Under the pieces are notes generated by a model. The model was not told the origin of the DNA, did no database searches, and saw only the letters and a list, made by a program, of their open reading frames with translations. A program made the position numbers and the translations under genes. A stretch of DNA of 28,864 bases from DASQWC01 sp035640475. GTDB lineage: Bacteria > Actinomycetota > JAICYB01. Positions 7,411-14,761 of the stretch are shown piece by piece. The stretch's first letter is position 1. Every line of letters starts with the position of its first letter. The stretch lies in the NCBI GenBank assembly GCA_035640475.1, contig DASQWC010000104.1, forward strand, positions 1 to 28,864. The letters are read 5' to 3'.

Positions 7411-8619
7411 GTGATGCGGGAGGGGTGGAAGCTGCCGATTGGGCTGCCGACTGCCGGGACGATGCTCCGTCTCATCCGAGACGGCCTCGCGGCCACCCGC
7501 GCAGACCTCGTCGAGCTCACGGGACTCTCGAGATCCACCGTGTCACAACGAGTCGACGCGCTGATCTCGAGCCGCCTTGTTCGCGAAGTCTCCGAAGGAC
7601 TCTCGACGGGCGGACGTCCGCCCGCGGTGCTCGCGTTCGATCAGGGTGCCGGCGTGATCCTCGCGGCCGATCTCGGTGCAACTCACTCGCGGATCGCCGT
7701 CACCGACCTCGGCGGCGTCGTGCTCTCGGAGACGACGGCCGACATGGACATCGCCGACGGACCCGCTGCCGTGCTCGATTGGCTCGACGAGAACTTCATG
7801 CGTCTGCTCGTCCAGGCACGGCGCAAACGAAATGAGGTGCGCGGCATCGGGATCGGCGTGCCCGGCCCGGTCGAGTTTGCCACCGGCCGGCCCGTCAGCC
7901 CGCCGATCATGCCGGGCTGGGACGGCTACCCGATTCCGGAACGCTTCGAAGGATTCAATGCGCCGGTTCTCGTCGACAACGACGTGAACATCATGGCGCT
8001 CGGGGAGCACTGGTCGAACTGGCGCGACTGCGAGCACCTCGTGTTCGTGAAGGTCGGAACCGGGATCGGCTGCGGGATCGTGGCCGATCGCCGGATACAC
8101 CGTGGCGCCGAGGGCGCTGCAGGCGACATCGGACACATCCGCGTTACGGACGACCCCACTGCGGCGTGCTCGTGCGGAAACGTCGGATGCGTCGAGGCCA
8201 TCGCCGGGGGCCGGGCACTCGCTCGGCAGCTGATGGAGCTCGGCGTCGAGGCACACGACAGCCGCGACGTCGTCACGCTAACGCGAGCCGGCAATCCACA
8301 CGCCGTCCGTCTCGTCAGGCAGGCCGGACGGCTGCTGGGCGAGGTCTTGGCGTCGATCACGAACTTCTTCAATCCATCGGTGATCGTCATCTCGGGCGAC
8401 ATCGCGCACGCTCACGAGCAGCTGTTCGCCGGCGTCCGCGAAATCGTCTACCAGCGGTCGCTCCCCCTCGCGACGCGGCACCTTCGTATCGTGCGCAGCG
8501 AGCTCGACGACCGGGCCGGCGTGATCGGCGCGGCCGTCACAGCGATCGAGCACGTCTTCTCGCCGGAAGCCGTGGACGCGACGATCGCTTCTCGCGCCGC
8601 ACAAGTTTCGACGGCATGA
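7411..8619 (+). CDS. ROK family transcriptional regulator
   Basis: This is a 402-residue protein from GTG 7411 (or 401 from the adjacent ATG 7414; the two codons are consecutive and in frame). The N-terminal winged helix-turn-helix is at about residues 17-65, with the recognition region LTGLSRSTVSQRVDAL. The ROK sugar-kinase fold follows: ATP-site-like DLGATHSRIAV (87-97), the substrate loop with DND at 189-191, the VGTGIGCG loop (215-222), and the zinc site H242 with CSCGNVGC (253-260). The combination of DNA-binding domain and ROK domain marks an NagC/XylR-type sugar-responsive repressor. It lies head-to-head with the oxidoreductase operon and overlaps the CUT2 ATPase start by four bases. 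It likely controls both directions through the palindrome just upstream; the inducer is unknown. Confidence 0.93.
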   Translation: MMREGWKLPIGLPTAGTMLRLIRDGLAATRADLVELTGLSRSTVSQRVDALISSRLVREVSEGLSTGGRPPAVLAFDQGAGVILAADLGATHSRIAVTDLGGVVLSETTADMDIADGPAAVLDWLDENFMRLLVQARRKRNEVRGIGIGVPGPVEFATGRPVSPPIMPGWDGYPIPERFEGFNAPVLVDNDVNIMALGEHWSNWRDCEHLVFVKVGTGIGCGIVADRRIHRGAEGAAGDIGHIRVTDDPTAACSCGNVGCVEAIAGGRALARQLMELGVEAHDSRDVVTLTRAGNPHAVRLVRQAGRLLGEVLASITNFFNPSVIVISGDIAHAHEQLFAGVREIVYQRSLPLATRHLRIVRSELDDRAGVIGAAVTAIEHVFSPEAVDATIASRAAQVSTA

Positions 8620-10172
8620 CACCGCGAGCGACGAAGACACCCCGCAAACCGCTGCCCCGGAAGCGCGCGCCGGCGCCGCTTCTCGTCGTCAAGGGACTGA
8701 CGAAGCGCTATCCGGGCGTTGTTGCGCTCGACGGCGTCGACTTCGACGTTCGGCCGGGCGAGGTCCACTGCCTGCTCGGGCAGAACGGCGCGGGCAAGTC
8801 GACGCTCATCAAGTGTGTCTCCGGCCTCGTTTCGCCGACGGCCGGCGAAGTAAAGCTCGACGGCGAGGCCATCCCGACCGGGGAGCCGTCGGCGGCGCTC
8901 GCCCGCGGCATCGCAACGATCTACCAGGAGCTCGACCTCGTCACCGACCTGACCGTCGCCGCAAACGTCTGGCTCGGTCACGAGATCCGGAGAGGGCCCC
9001 TGGTCGATCTCGGCGCGATGGCCGACGCAACCTCGGAGCTGCTCGAACGGCTCGGCCACCAGCACATCGACGTCCGCTCGCGAGTCTTCTCACTGTCGCC
9101 GGCGGCACAGCAGATCGTGTCGATCGCCCGTGCGCTCTCTCGAAAGGTGCGCCTGCTGATCATGGACGAGCCGTCGGCCGTCCTCGACGATCAGGAGATC
9201 GAGACGCTCTTCGACGTCGTCCGCCGCTTAAAGGCCGAAGGTGTCGGTGTCGTCTACATCTCGCACCGGCTCGACGAGGTTGCGCGTATCGGCGATCGCG
9301 TGACAGTGCTGAAGGACGGCCGCACCGTGCAATCGGGGATCTCCCCGCGCACATCGGCCCGCGAGCTCGTTCGCGCGATGGTCGGTCGCCGCCTCGACCA
9401 CATGTTCCCGAAGCGAAAGCCGGCGACGAAGAAGGTCGTGCTTCGCGTCGAAGGGCTCACGCGGGAGCCGGACGTCCACGACATCTCCTTCGACGTCCGC
9501 GCAGGCGAGATCGTCGGCATCGCCGGGCTCGTCGGTTCCCGCCGCAGCGAGATCTTGCGCCTGATCTATGGTCTCGACGCACCGAGTAGCGGCAGCGTGA
9601 AGCTCCTGGGGGAGAATCTTCCGTCCGGTCGTCCCGACGTCGCCCTCGCAAACGGACTCGGCTTTGCGCCGGAGGACCGCAAGTCCCAGGGACTCCTGAT
9701 GGAGTGGGACGGCGCCCGCAACGTCTCCATCGCCGACCTTCGCCGCTTCGCGCGGGGCGGTCTGCTCAACCTGCGCGACGAGCGCGACGAAGCGGCCCGT
9801 CACCTCGACTCGATCCAAGCGCAGTCCGGCGCCGTGGACAAGCTCGTGCGCGAGCTTTCCGGTGGGAACCAGCAGAAGGTCGTCCTCGCCAGGTGGTTGC
9901 TGCGCTCGTGCAAGGTCTTGCTGCTCGACGAGCCGACGCGCGGCGTGGACGTCGGTGCGAAGGCCGAGATCTATCAAGTGATCAGCGACCTCGCCGCTCT
10001 CGGGCTCGGCATCGTGATGGTGTCGTCGGAGTTCCCGGAGCTGATCGGGTTCTGCGACCGGATCTTCGTGCTTCGCGACGGCCGCATCGTTCACGAAGCA
10101 CGCGGCGACAAGATCACCGAAGAGAAGATCCTCGACTTGTGCGTGCGCACGGAGAAGGAAGCACGGCGATGA
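8616..10172 (+). CDS. CUT2-type sugar ABC transporter ATP-binding protein (RbsA/XylG/MglA-like)
   Basis: This is a 518-residue protein with two tandem ABC domains, the hallmark of CUT2 ATPases. Domain 1 has Walker A GQNGAGKST (55-63), a signature region reading SPAAQQ in place of LSGGQ, and Walker B LLIMDEPSA. Domain 2 has a degenerate Walker A (GLVGSRRSE) but an intact signature LSGGNQQK and Walker B LLLDEPTRGVD. This asymmetry is usual for RbsA/XylG proteins. The ATG at 8616 overlaps the ROK stop (ATGA). A further open stretch upstream in this frame lies inside the ROK gene and is not part of it. The first 20 residues form a basic extension (KTPRKPLPRKRAP). It powers import through the permease encoded immediately downstream. 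Confidence 0.95.
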   Translation: MTPRATKTPRKPLPRKRAPAPLLVVKGLTKRYPGVVALDGVDFDVRPGEVHCLLGQNGAGKSTLIKCVSGLVSPTAGEVKLDGEAIPTGEPSAALARGIATIYQELDLVTDLTVAANVWLGHEIRRGPLVDLGAMADATSELLERLGHQHIDVRSRVFSLSPAAQQIVSIARALSRKVRLLIMDEPSAVLDDQEIETLFDVVRRLKAEGVGVVYISHRLDEVARIGDRVTVLKDGRTVQSGISPRTSARELVRAMVGRRLDHMFPKRKPATKKVVLRVEGLTREPDVHDISFDVRAGEIVGIAGLVGSRRSEILRLIYGLDAPSSGSVKLLGENLPSGRPDVALANGLGFAPEDRKSQGLLMEWDGARNVSIADLRRFARGGLLNLRDERDEAARHLDSIQAQSGAVDKLVRELSGGNQQKVVLARWLLRSCKVLLLDEPTRGVDVGAKAEIYQVISDLAALGLGIVMVSSEFPELIGFCDRIFVLRDGRIVHEARGDKITEEKILDLCVRTEKEARR

Positions 10173-11137
10173 CCAGCGTCAGTCTCGAGATGATTCCCCG
10201 GGCCGATCGCTTCCTGCGCAGGGTGAGGCTTCAGGAGTACGCCCTCGTCGGCATCGTCGTCCTCCTCGTGATCGCGGGTGCCGCTACCAAGCCCTCGGCA
10301 TTCCTCACATCGGACAATTTCTTCACGGTCATGACGCAGGCGAGCGTCGTGGGCGTCCTCGCGATCGGCATGACGTTCGTCATCGCGTCCGGGGGCATCG
10401 ATCTGTCGGTCGGATCGCTCGTGGCGGCGGCCGGGATCGCCGGAGGCGTGCTCGCCGACACGGGCGGCGGCTTTCTCTTCATCCTCGTCGCGATCGTCTT
10501 CGGGGCGGCACTCGGCGCGGTGAACGGCGCAGCCATTACGTGGGGTCGCGTCGTCCCGTTCATCGCGACGCTGGCGATGCTCACGATCGCGCGCGGTCTC
10601 GCGCTGCGCATGAGCGGCAAGACGCCGATCAGCGTCGTCACCCTCGATCGCGTTCGCTGGTTCGGCAACGGCAAGTTCATCGGTGTCCCGGCTCCCGTGA
10701 TCGTGTTCGTGATGCTCACGGTGGTCGGGTGGGTCGTCCTCAACCGCACGGCGTACGGACGCTACGTGGTCGCGACGGGCGGGAACCGTGAAGCCGCTCG
10801 CATCGCCGGTATCCGCGTGCGCCGCACCATCTTCAGCGTCTACGTCGTGAGCGGGCTCTGCGCCGGCATCTCGGCCGTCCTTTTGACGGGACGGCTCGCC
10901 ACCGCGTCGCCGGTGGCCGGCAGCCTCTACGAGCTCGACGCGATTGCCGCCGTCGTGATCGGCGGGACGAGCCTCTCCGGGGGCCGGGCGACGATCGGCG
11001 GCACGTTCATCGGCGTGCTGACCTTTGCGTTGATCTTCAACCTCTTGAACCTCCTCAACCTGCCGACGGAGTTCCAGCTGATCGTCAAGGGAGTGATCGT
11101 GCTCGTCGCGGTTGTTGCTCAGCGAAGGGAGAACTAA
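10169..11137 (+). CDS. CUT2-type sugar ABC transporter permease (RbsC-like)
   Basis: This is a 322-residue polytopic membrane protein of the BPD_transp_2 family. The start is ATG 10169, overlapping the ATPase stop by four bases. About eight to ten hydrophobic segments are visible, beginning at YALVGIVVLLVIAGA (about residue 24). Family motifs include MTFVIASGGIDLSVGS (about residues 68-83), the AIAAVVIGGTSLSGGRATIGGT cytoplasmic loop near residues 258-279, and the NRxAYGRYVVATGGNREAAR loop where the ATPase docks. These are diagnostic of RbsC/XylH-type permeases for pentoses, hexoses or sugar alcohols. The stop TAA shares its last A with the ATG of a 16-codon open frame that bridges to the binding-protein gene. 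Confidence 0.94.
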   Translation: MTSVSLEMIPRADRFLRRVRLQEYALVGIVVLLVIAGAATKPSAFLTSDNFFTVMTQASVVGVLAIGMTFVIASGGIDLSVGSLVAAAGIAGGVLADTGGGFLFILVAIVFGAALGAVNGAAITWGRVVPFIATLAMLTIARGLALRMSGKTPISVVTLDRVRWFGNGKFIGVPAPVIVFVMLTVVGWVVLNRTAYGRYVVATGGNREAARIAGIRVRRTIFSVYVVSGLCAGISAVLLTGRLATASPVAGSLYELDAIAAVVIGGTSLSGGRATIGGTFIGVLTFALIFNLLNLLNLPTEFQLIVKGVIVLVAVVAQRREN

Positions 11138-11187
11138 TGGAGCGAATCCAACGTTGTGACTCGTGCGAGGCGGGAGGGCAAGGGTGA
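11137..11187 (+). CDS. Candidate 16-residue coupling peptide between permease and binding-protein genes
   Basis: A short open frame, MERIQRCDSCEAGGQG, starts at an ATG that overlaps the permease stop (TAATG at 11135-11139). It ends with a TGA that overlaps the ATG of the binding protein (TGATG at 11185-11189). AAGGGAG lies five bases before its ATG, a good ribosome binding site. It therefore exactly fills the 49-base gap with stop-start overlaps at both ends, the geometry of translational coupling. The peptide holds a CxxC pair. It may serve only as a translated bridge that sets the expression ratio of the binding protein. No homology is claimed, and a chance frame of 16 codons is quite possible. 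Confidence 0.35.
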   Translation: MERIQRCDSCEAGGQG

Positions 11188-12191
11188 TGCGCAAGAAGCT
11201 GTTGGCTGCTGCGGTACTTGGGCTGTTGCTGTTCGGCGCGTGCTCCGAGGAGGGCGGCACGACCGCCGGCGGACAGTCGAAGCAGGAGGTCAACCCCGAG
11301 GGCAAGACCGTCAAGATCGCGTTCAGCGCTCCGGGAGCGGATCACGGCTGGCTCGCCGCGATCACGAAGAACGCACGGGCGGAAGCGGACAAGCTGGACG
11401 ACGTCGAGCTCATCCTGACCGAGGGCACAAACGACTCGGCGGCCCAGGCATCGCAGATCGACACGCTGATCGGCCAGAAGCCCGACGCGCTCATCGTTCT
11501 CCCGCACGAAGGCGCGGCACTGACACCGGCCGCGCAGAAGGCGATGGATGCGGGCATTCCGGTCGTCAACCTCGACCGAGAGTTCTCGACGCCGTCCGCG
11601 TACCGCACGTGGATCGGCGGCGACAACTACGGCATTGGGAAGGCCGCCGGTGAATACTTCGCCAAGCAGCTGAACTGCAGGGGCAACGTCGTCGAGATCC
11701 AGGGCATCGCCGGCATCTCGGTGACGCAGTTGCGTACGAAGGGCTTCGCGGACGCCATCGCGCAGTGCAAGGGCGGGATCAAGATCGTCGCGCAGCAGCC
11801 CGCGGACTTCCTCCCGGACAAGGGCCTCGAAGTGATGGAGGCGATCCTGCAGGCGCAGAAGCAGATCAACGGCGTCTACACGCACGACGACGACATGGCC
11901 GAAGGCGTGGTTGCGGCGATCCAGAACGCCGGTCGTCAGAGCGAGATGTTCGTTACCGGAGCGGGCGGGTCCGCGGCCGCGATGAAGCTGATCGCGGAAG
12001 GCGGTTTGTACCGCGCGACATTCCTGTACAACCCATCGATGGCAGCTTCGGCTATTCGTATCGCGCGTCTCGTCGCGCTCGGTGCGGGCTTCGGCGACCT
12101 CGTGGAGGCCGAGGTTCCCAGCTACATCCAGCTGCCGGCATCGACGGTGACGAAGGATAACGTCGACAAGTTCAAGCAGTACGGGTACTGA
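11187..12191 (+). CDS. Sugar ABC transporter substrate-binding lipoprotein (RbsB/Peripla_BP_4-like)
   Basis: This is a 334-residue protein. The start is ATG 11187, which gives a clean lipoprotein signal, MRKKLLAAAVLGLLLFGAC, with the modified cysteine at residue 19 (lipobox LFGAC, a variant of LxGC). The mature part begins with an SEEGG linker and contains the periplasmic-binding-protein-type-1 pattern: VKIAFSAPGADHGWLAAITKNARAEA, then IDTLIGQKPDALIVLPHEG, then AGIPVVNLDREF and THDDDMAEGV. These match the ribose/xylose-binding family (Peripla_BP_4). It captures the substrate outside the membrane for the CUT2 permease. The aromatic W in DHGW and the DR of LDREF are typical of pyranose or pentose pockets, but the exact ligand cannot be told. 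A 19-base gap with GGAGGG leads to the cupredoxin gene. Confidence 0.93.
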   Translation: MRKKLLAAAVLGLLLFGACSEEGGTTAGGQSKQEVNPEGKTVKIAFSAPGADHGWLAAITKNARAEADKLDDVELILTEGTNDSAAQASQIDTLIGQKPDALIVLPHEGAALTPAAQKAMDAGIPVVNLDREFSTPSAYRTWIGGDNYGIGKAAGEYFAKQLNCRGNVVEIQGIAGISVTQLRTKGFADAIAQCKGGIKIVAQQPADFLPDKGLEVMEAILQAQKQINGVYTHDDDMAEGVVAAIQNAGRQSEMFVTGAGGSAAAMKLIAEGGLYRATFLYNPSMAASAIRIARLVALGAGFGDLVEAEVPSYIQLPASTVTKDNVDKFKQYGY

Positions 12192-12210
12192 GAGGGAGGG
12201 CGGTAACCGG

Positions 12211-12606
12211 ATGAGGGCTTTCAAGCCCCTGCTCGCGATTGTCTCGGTCGGCACATTTCTCCTGCTGTCCGTCGCGCCGGCCGAGGCGCTCGTGGCGGTT
12301 GCTGCCCCCGACAAGCAGTACGTCACGAAGACGATCGTTGCTCCCGTCGGCGGGCCGGTCGTGCTCGCGAACGCCGACGTGCAGCCGCACAACGTCATCG
12401 CCTTCCGCAAGTACCTGTCGAAGAAGGCGAAGCGTCCGTGGTGCGCCTACTACCCGAAAGGGAACTGCCCCATCTTCTGGAGCGAGACGATCGGTAACGG
12501 TCAAGTCACGCAGGTTCAGGGGCTGGACAACGTGAAGTCGGGAACCGATTACACGTTCTTCTGCAGCATCCATCCGGCGATGAAGGGCACGCTCGTCGTC
12601 CCGTGA
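12211..12606 (+). CDS. Secreted single-domain cupredoxin (plastocyanin/azurin-like)
   Basis: This is a 131-residue protein with an N-terminal signal peptide (hydrophobic stretch 7-27, cleavage near AEA-LVA). A type 1 copper site can be placed: H60 (VQPHNVIAF), C118, H121 and M124 (FFCSIHPAMKG), the usual C-x-x-H-x-x-M loop. A second cysteine pair, C78 and C86, may form a disulfide. Such proteins shuttle single electrons. The stop overlaps the GTG of the three-domain cupredoxin (GTGA), so the two are made together. The context of haem-less quinoprotein dehydrogenases across the promoter suggests it accepts their electrons; that is inference. Confidence 0.88.
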   Translation: MRAFKPLLAIVSVGTFLLLSVAPAEALVAVAAPDKQYVTKTIVAPVGGPVVLANADVQPHNVIAFRKYLSKKAKRPWCAYYPKGNCPIFWSETIGNGQVTQVQGLDNVKSGTDYTFFCSIHPAMKGTLVVP

Positions 12607-13814
12607 CGAAGCGCGTACCGGCGATTCTCCTCGCCCTCGGATTGGGTCTCGGGTGGCTCCTGGCCGTGCCGTCGACGGCTGCGACGAACGATGTGACGAT
12701 CGACATGAGCCTGCGCGGGTTCGACCCGTCCAGCGTCGAAGTGAAGACCGGCACGACGGTGATCTGGCACAACATCGAGACGTCGGACTATCCGGTCGTC
12801 TCGGGTCACCACCAGGTCGAGGCGGACGACGGAACTTTCGCCTCCCCGCGCATCGCGCCCGGAGCGCGCTGGAGCTTCACCTTCCTGAAGCCGGGAACGT
12901 TCTCGTATCACTGTGTGATCCACCCAACGATGACCGGAGAGCTCGTCGCCGTCGGCAATCCGATCACCGCACACAAGCCCGTGCGCGTTGACATCGTCGA
13001 GCCCGATCCAAACAACGAGCGTTCGTGGGGATACGAGCCGAAGGAAATCACGCTCGAGACCGGGACGAAGGTGACGTGGGCGAACAACGGAAACCAGGAG
13101 CACACGGTCACGGCCAAGAGCAGGGCGTTCGACTCGAACAAGCTCGCGCCGGGACAGACATTCGAGTTCACGCTGAACAGCCCCGGTGTGTATCGCTATA
13201 CGTGCACGCCGCACCCCTGGATGACCGGAACCGTTCGCGTTCACGATCCGGGCGAAGCCGTGCCCGATGCGCCGGAAGCGCAAGAGGCAGCGCCGCCTCC
13301 TCCCGCCGCGCCGGCCTCGCCGGCGCGCTCGGCCGACGGGGGCTCGGTCATCTACAACGCCAACATCGTCGAAGGACTGGGGACCGAAAGCTGGGGCTAC
13401 GACCCACGCCGGCTCTTGCTTCGAGTCGGCGACTCGGTCGTGTGGAAGAACACCGGGTCGATCGATCACACGGTCACGGCCGACGACAACAGCTTCGACT
13501 CGAAAGAGCTGGGAAGTGGCAGGACGTTCCGTCAGATCTTTGCGACGGCCGGAACGTATGCGTATCACTGCACGCCGCACCCGTTCATGAAGGGCGTCGT
13601 CGTCGTTCTCGACGCGGAGGGAAACGCGCCGCCGCCGAAGGCGAAGCCGGGTGAGCGTGTGCTCGCCGCGTCAGGGGGCGCCGATCGCGTCGAAATTGCG
13701 AGCACGTCCTCCGGACGCTCGTGGTGGATGCTCGCCGTCGCGAGCATCGCCGTGGCGGTTGCGTGCGGGCTCGTTGTCGGTCGCCGAATGCTCACTGGGG
13801 AGGAAAGAGCATGA
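12603..13814 (+). CDS. Membrane-anchored triple-cupredoxin protein
   Basis: This is a 403-residue protein starting at GTG 12603. After a signal peptide (about residues 5-26) it carries three plastocyanin-like domains. Domain 1 has C104, H107 and M110 (YHCVIHPTM), but its first histidine lies in an unusual inserted stretch with H69/H70. Domain 2 has H167 (QEHTVTA), C201, H204 and M207 (YTCTPHPWM). A Pro/Ala-rich linker (about 221-245) leads to domain 3 with H289, C323, H326 and M329 (YHCTPHPFM). A transmembrane helix at about 375-393 followed by GRRML anchors it with the copper domains outside. Three linked type 1 sites could form an electron wire or a copper store at the membrane. The stop overlaps the next ATG. 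Multicopper oxidase trinuclear HxH motifs are not seen, so it is not a laccase. Confidence 0.88.
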   Translation: MTKRVPAILLALGLGLGWLLAVPSTAATNDVTIDMSLRGFDPSSVEVKTGTTVIWHNIETSDYPVVSGHHQVEADDGTFASPRIAPGARWSFTFLKPGTFSYHCVIHPTMTGELVAVGNPITAHKPVRVDIVEPDPNNERSWGYEPKEITLETGTKVTWANNGNQEHTVTAKSRAFDSNKLAPGQTFEFTLNSPGVYRYTCTPHPWMTGTVRVHDPGEAVPDAPEAQEAAPPPPAAPASPARSADGGSVIYNANIVEGLGTESWGYDPRRLLLRVGDSVVWKNTGSIDHTVTADDNSFDSKELGSGRTFRQIFATAGTYAYHCTPHPFMKGVVVVLDAEGNAPPPKAKPGERVLAASGGADRVEIASTSSGRSWWMLAVASIAVAVACGLVVGRRMLTGEERA

Positions 13815-14761
13815 AGAAGCAGATGGAGATCACACGCCGAAAGCTTTTGCTCGGCGGGTCAGCAGTTCTGGGTGCGTCCGCGTTGCTGGGCCCCCAGAAG
13901 GCGATGGCTGCCGACGGAGTCGTCACGCCGTTCAGCAATTACAACGGGAATGCGCTTCTCCCGCCCGGTCGGATCGGCATCCAGCTCTACACCGTCCGGG
14001 ACCAGATCGAGAATCTCGGCTTCGCCAGAACTTTCGAGATCCTGCGCGGGATCGGATTCACGTCTGTCGAGTTCGCCGGCTACACACAGGGGACCGGTCC
14101 GATTACCACGAAGGAGATCCGCAAGCTCCTGACCGCCAACGATCTGATCGGTATCGGTTCACACGCAGCGCAGGACGACGCCAGCATCAAGGCGGCCGTC
14201 GACCTGGACTTGCCCTACACGGGCATCGCGATCCTCTTTCCGCAAGGCGGCGACCGCGCCGGTTGGGAGCAGACGGCCGAAGCCATGAATGCCTTCGGAA
14301 AGAAGTCGTCCAAGCACGGCGTGAAGTTCTACTGGCACTTGCACGGGCCGGAGTACGCACCCGTGCTCGACGAGCCGGCCGTGCGCGGCCTGGACATTCT
14401 CCTCGAGCACACGGATAAGGACTACGTCGCGCTCGAGATGGACATCTACTGGGCCTACTTCTTCCAGACGACCTTCCCCGGCTACGACCCGCTCGAGTAC
14501 GTCACGAAGTACCGCGATCGCTTCGAGCTCTTCCACGTGAAGGACGGCAAGAAGGACGCGAAAGGCACGTGGAGCAATCCCGGCGACATCTCCGACGTGG
14601 GCCAGGGACACATCGACTTCGAGCGATTCTTCCAGCAGCTCGGCGGGCCGCTCGATCACTGGTACATCAACGAGCGCGACAACGCCGACCGGCATTCGCA
14701 AGGCTCGTTCTGCTCGGCGCAGTGCAGCTACCTCTACATGCGCTACGGCCTCCGCCGATGA
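13811..14761 (+). CDS. Tat-exported sugar phosphate isomerase/epimerase-like TIM barrel (second exported paralogue)
   Basis: This is a 316-residue protein. The start is ATG 13811, with GGAGGAAAG just upstream, overlapping the triple-cupredoxin stop. The signal is of twin-arginine type, ITRRKLLLGGSAVLGASALL (7-26), with AMA-A as a likely cleavage site near 33. The mature barrel begins GRIGIQLYTVRDQ (53-65), a very typical opening for this family. It has candidate metal residues H176/H178 (YWHLHGPEY), D211 (LEMDIYW), H242 (FHVKD) and E288 (YINERD). It is related in motif order to the exported barrel encoded leftward and to the cytoplasmic one. Its placement between the cupredoxins and an exported esterase supports an extracytoplasmic step in substrate processing. 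The reaction is unknown. Confidence 0.88.
   Translation: MKKQMEITRRKLLLGGSAVLGASALLGPQKAMAADGVVTPFSNYNGNALLPPGRIGIQLYTVRDQIENLGFARTFEILRGIGFTSVEFAGYTQGTGPITTKEIRKLLTANDLIGIGSHAAQDDASIKAAVDLDLPYTGIAILFPQGGDRAGWEQTAEAMNAFGKKSSKHGVKFYWHLHGPEYAPVLDEPAVRGLDILLEHTDKDYVALEMDIYWAYFFQTTFPGYDPLEYVTKYRDRFELFHVKDGKKDAKGTWSNPGDISDVGQGHIDFERFFQQLGGPLDHWYINERDNADRHSQGSFCSAQCSYLYMRYGLRR

Noticed and set aside
10091..13580. Very long open frames on the minus strand opposite the transporter and cupredoxin genes (for example 10091-11314, 11085-12410, 12549-13580).
   Set aside because: They are antisense to clearly recognisable genes, have Arg/Asp/Val-biased composition typical of high-GC shadow frames, and show no family motifs.
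12603..13814. The triple-cupredoxin protein considered as a multicopper oxidase (laccase or nitrite reductase).
   Set aside because: The HxH and HCHxxxH motifs of a trinuclear centre are absent; each domain has only a mononuclear type 1 site.
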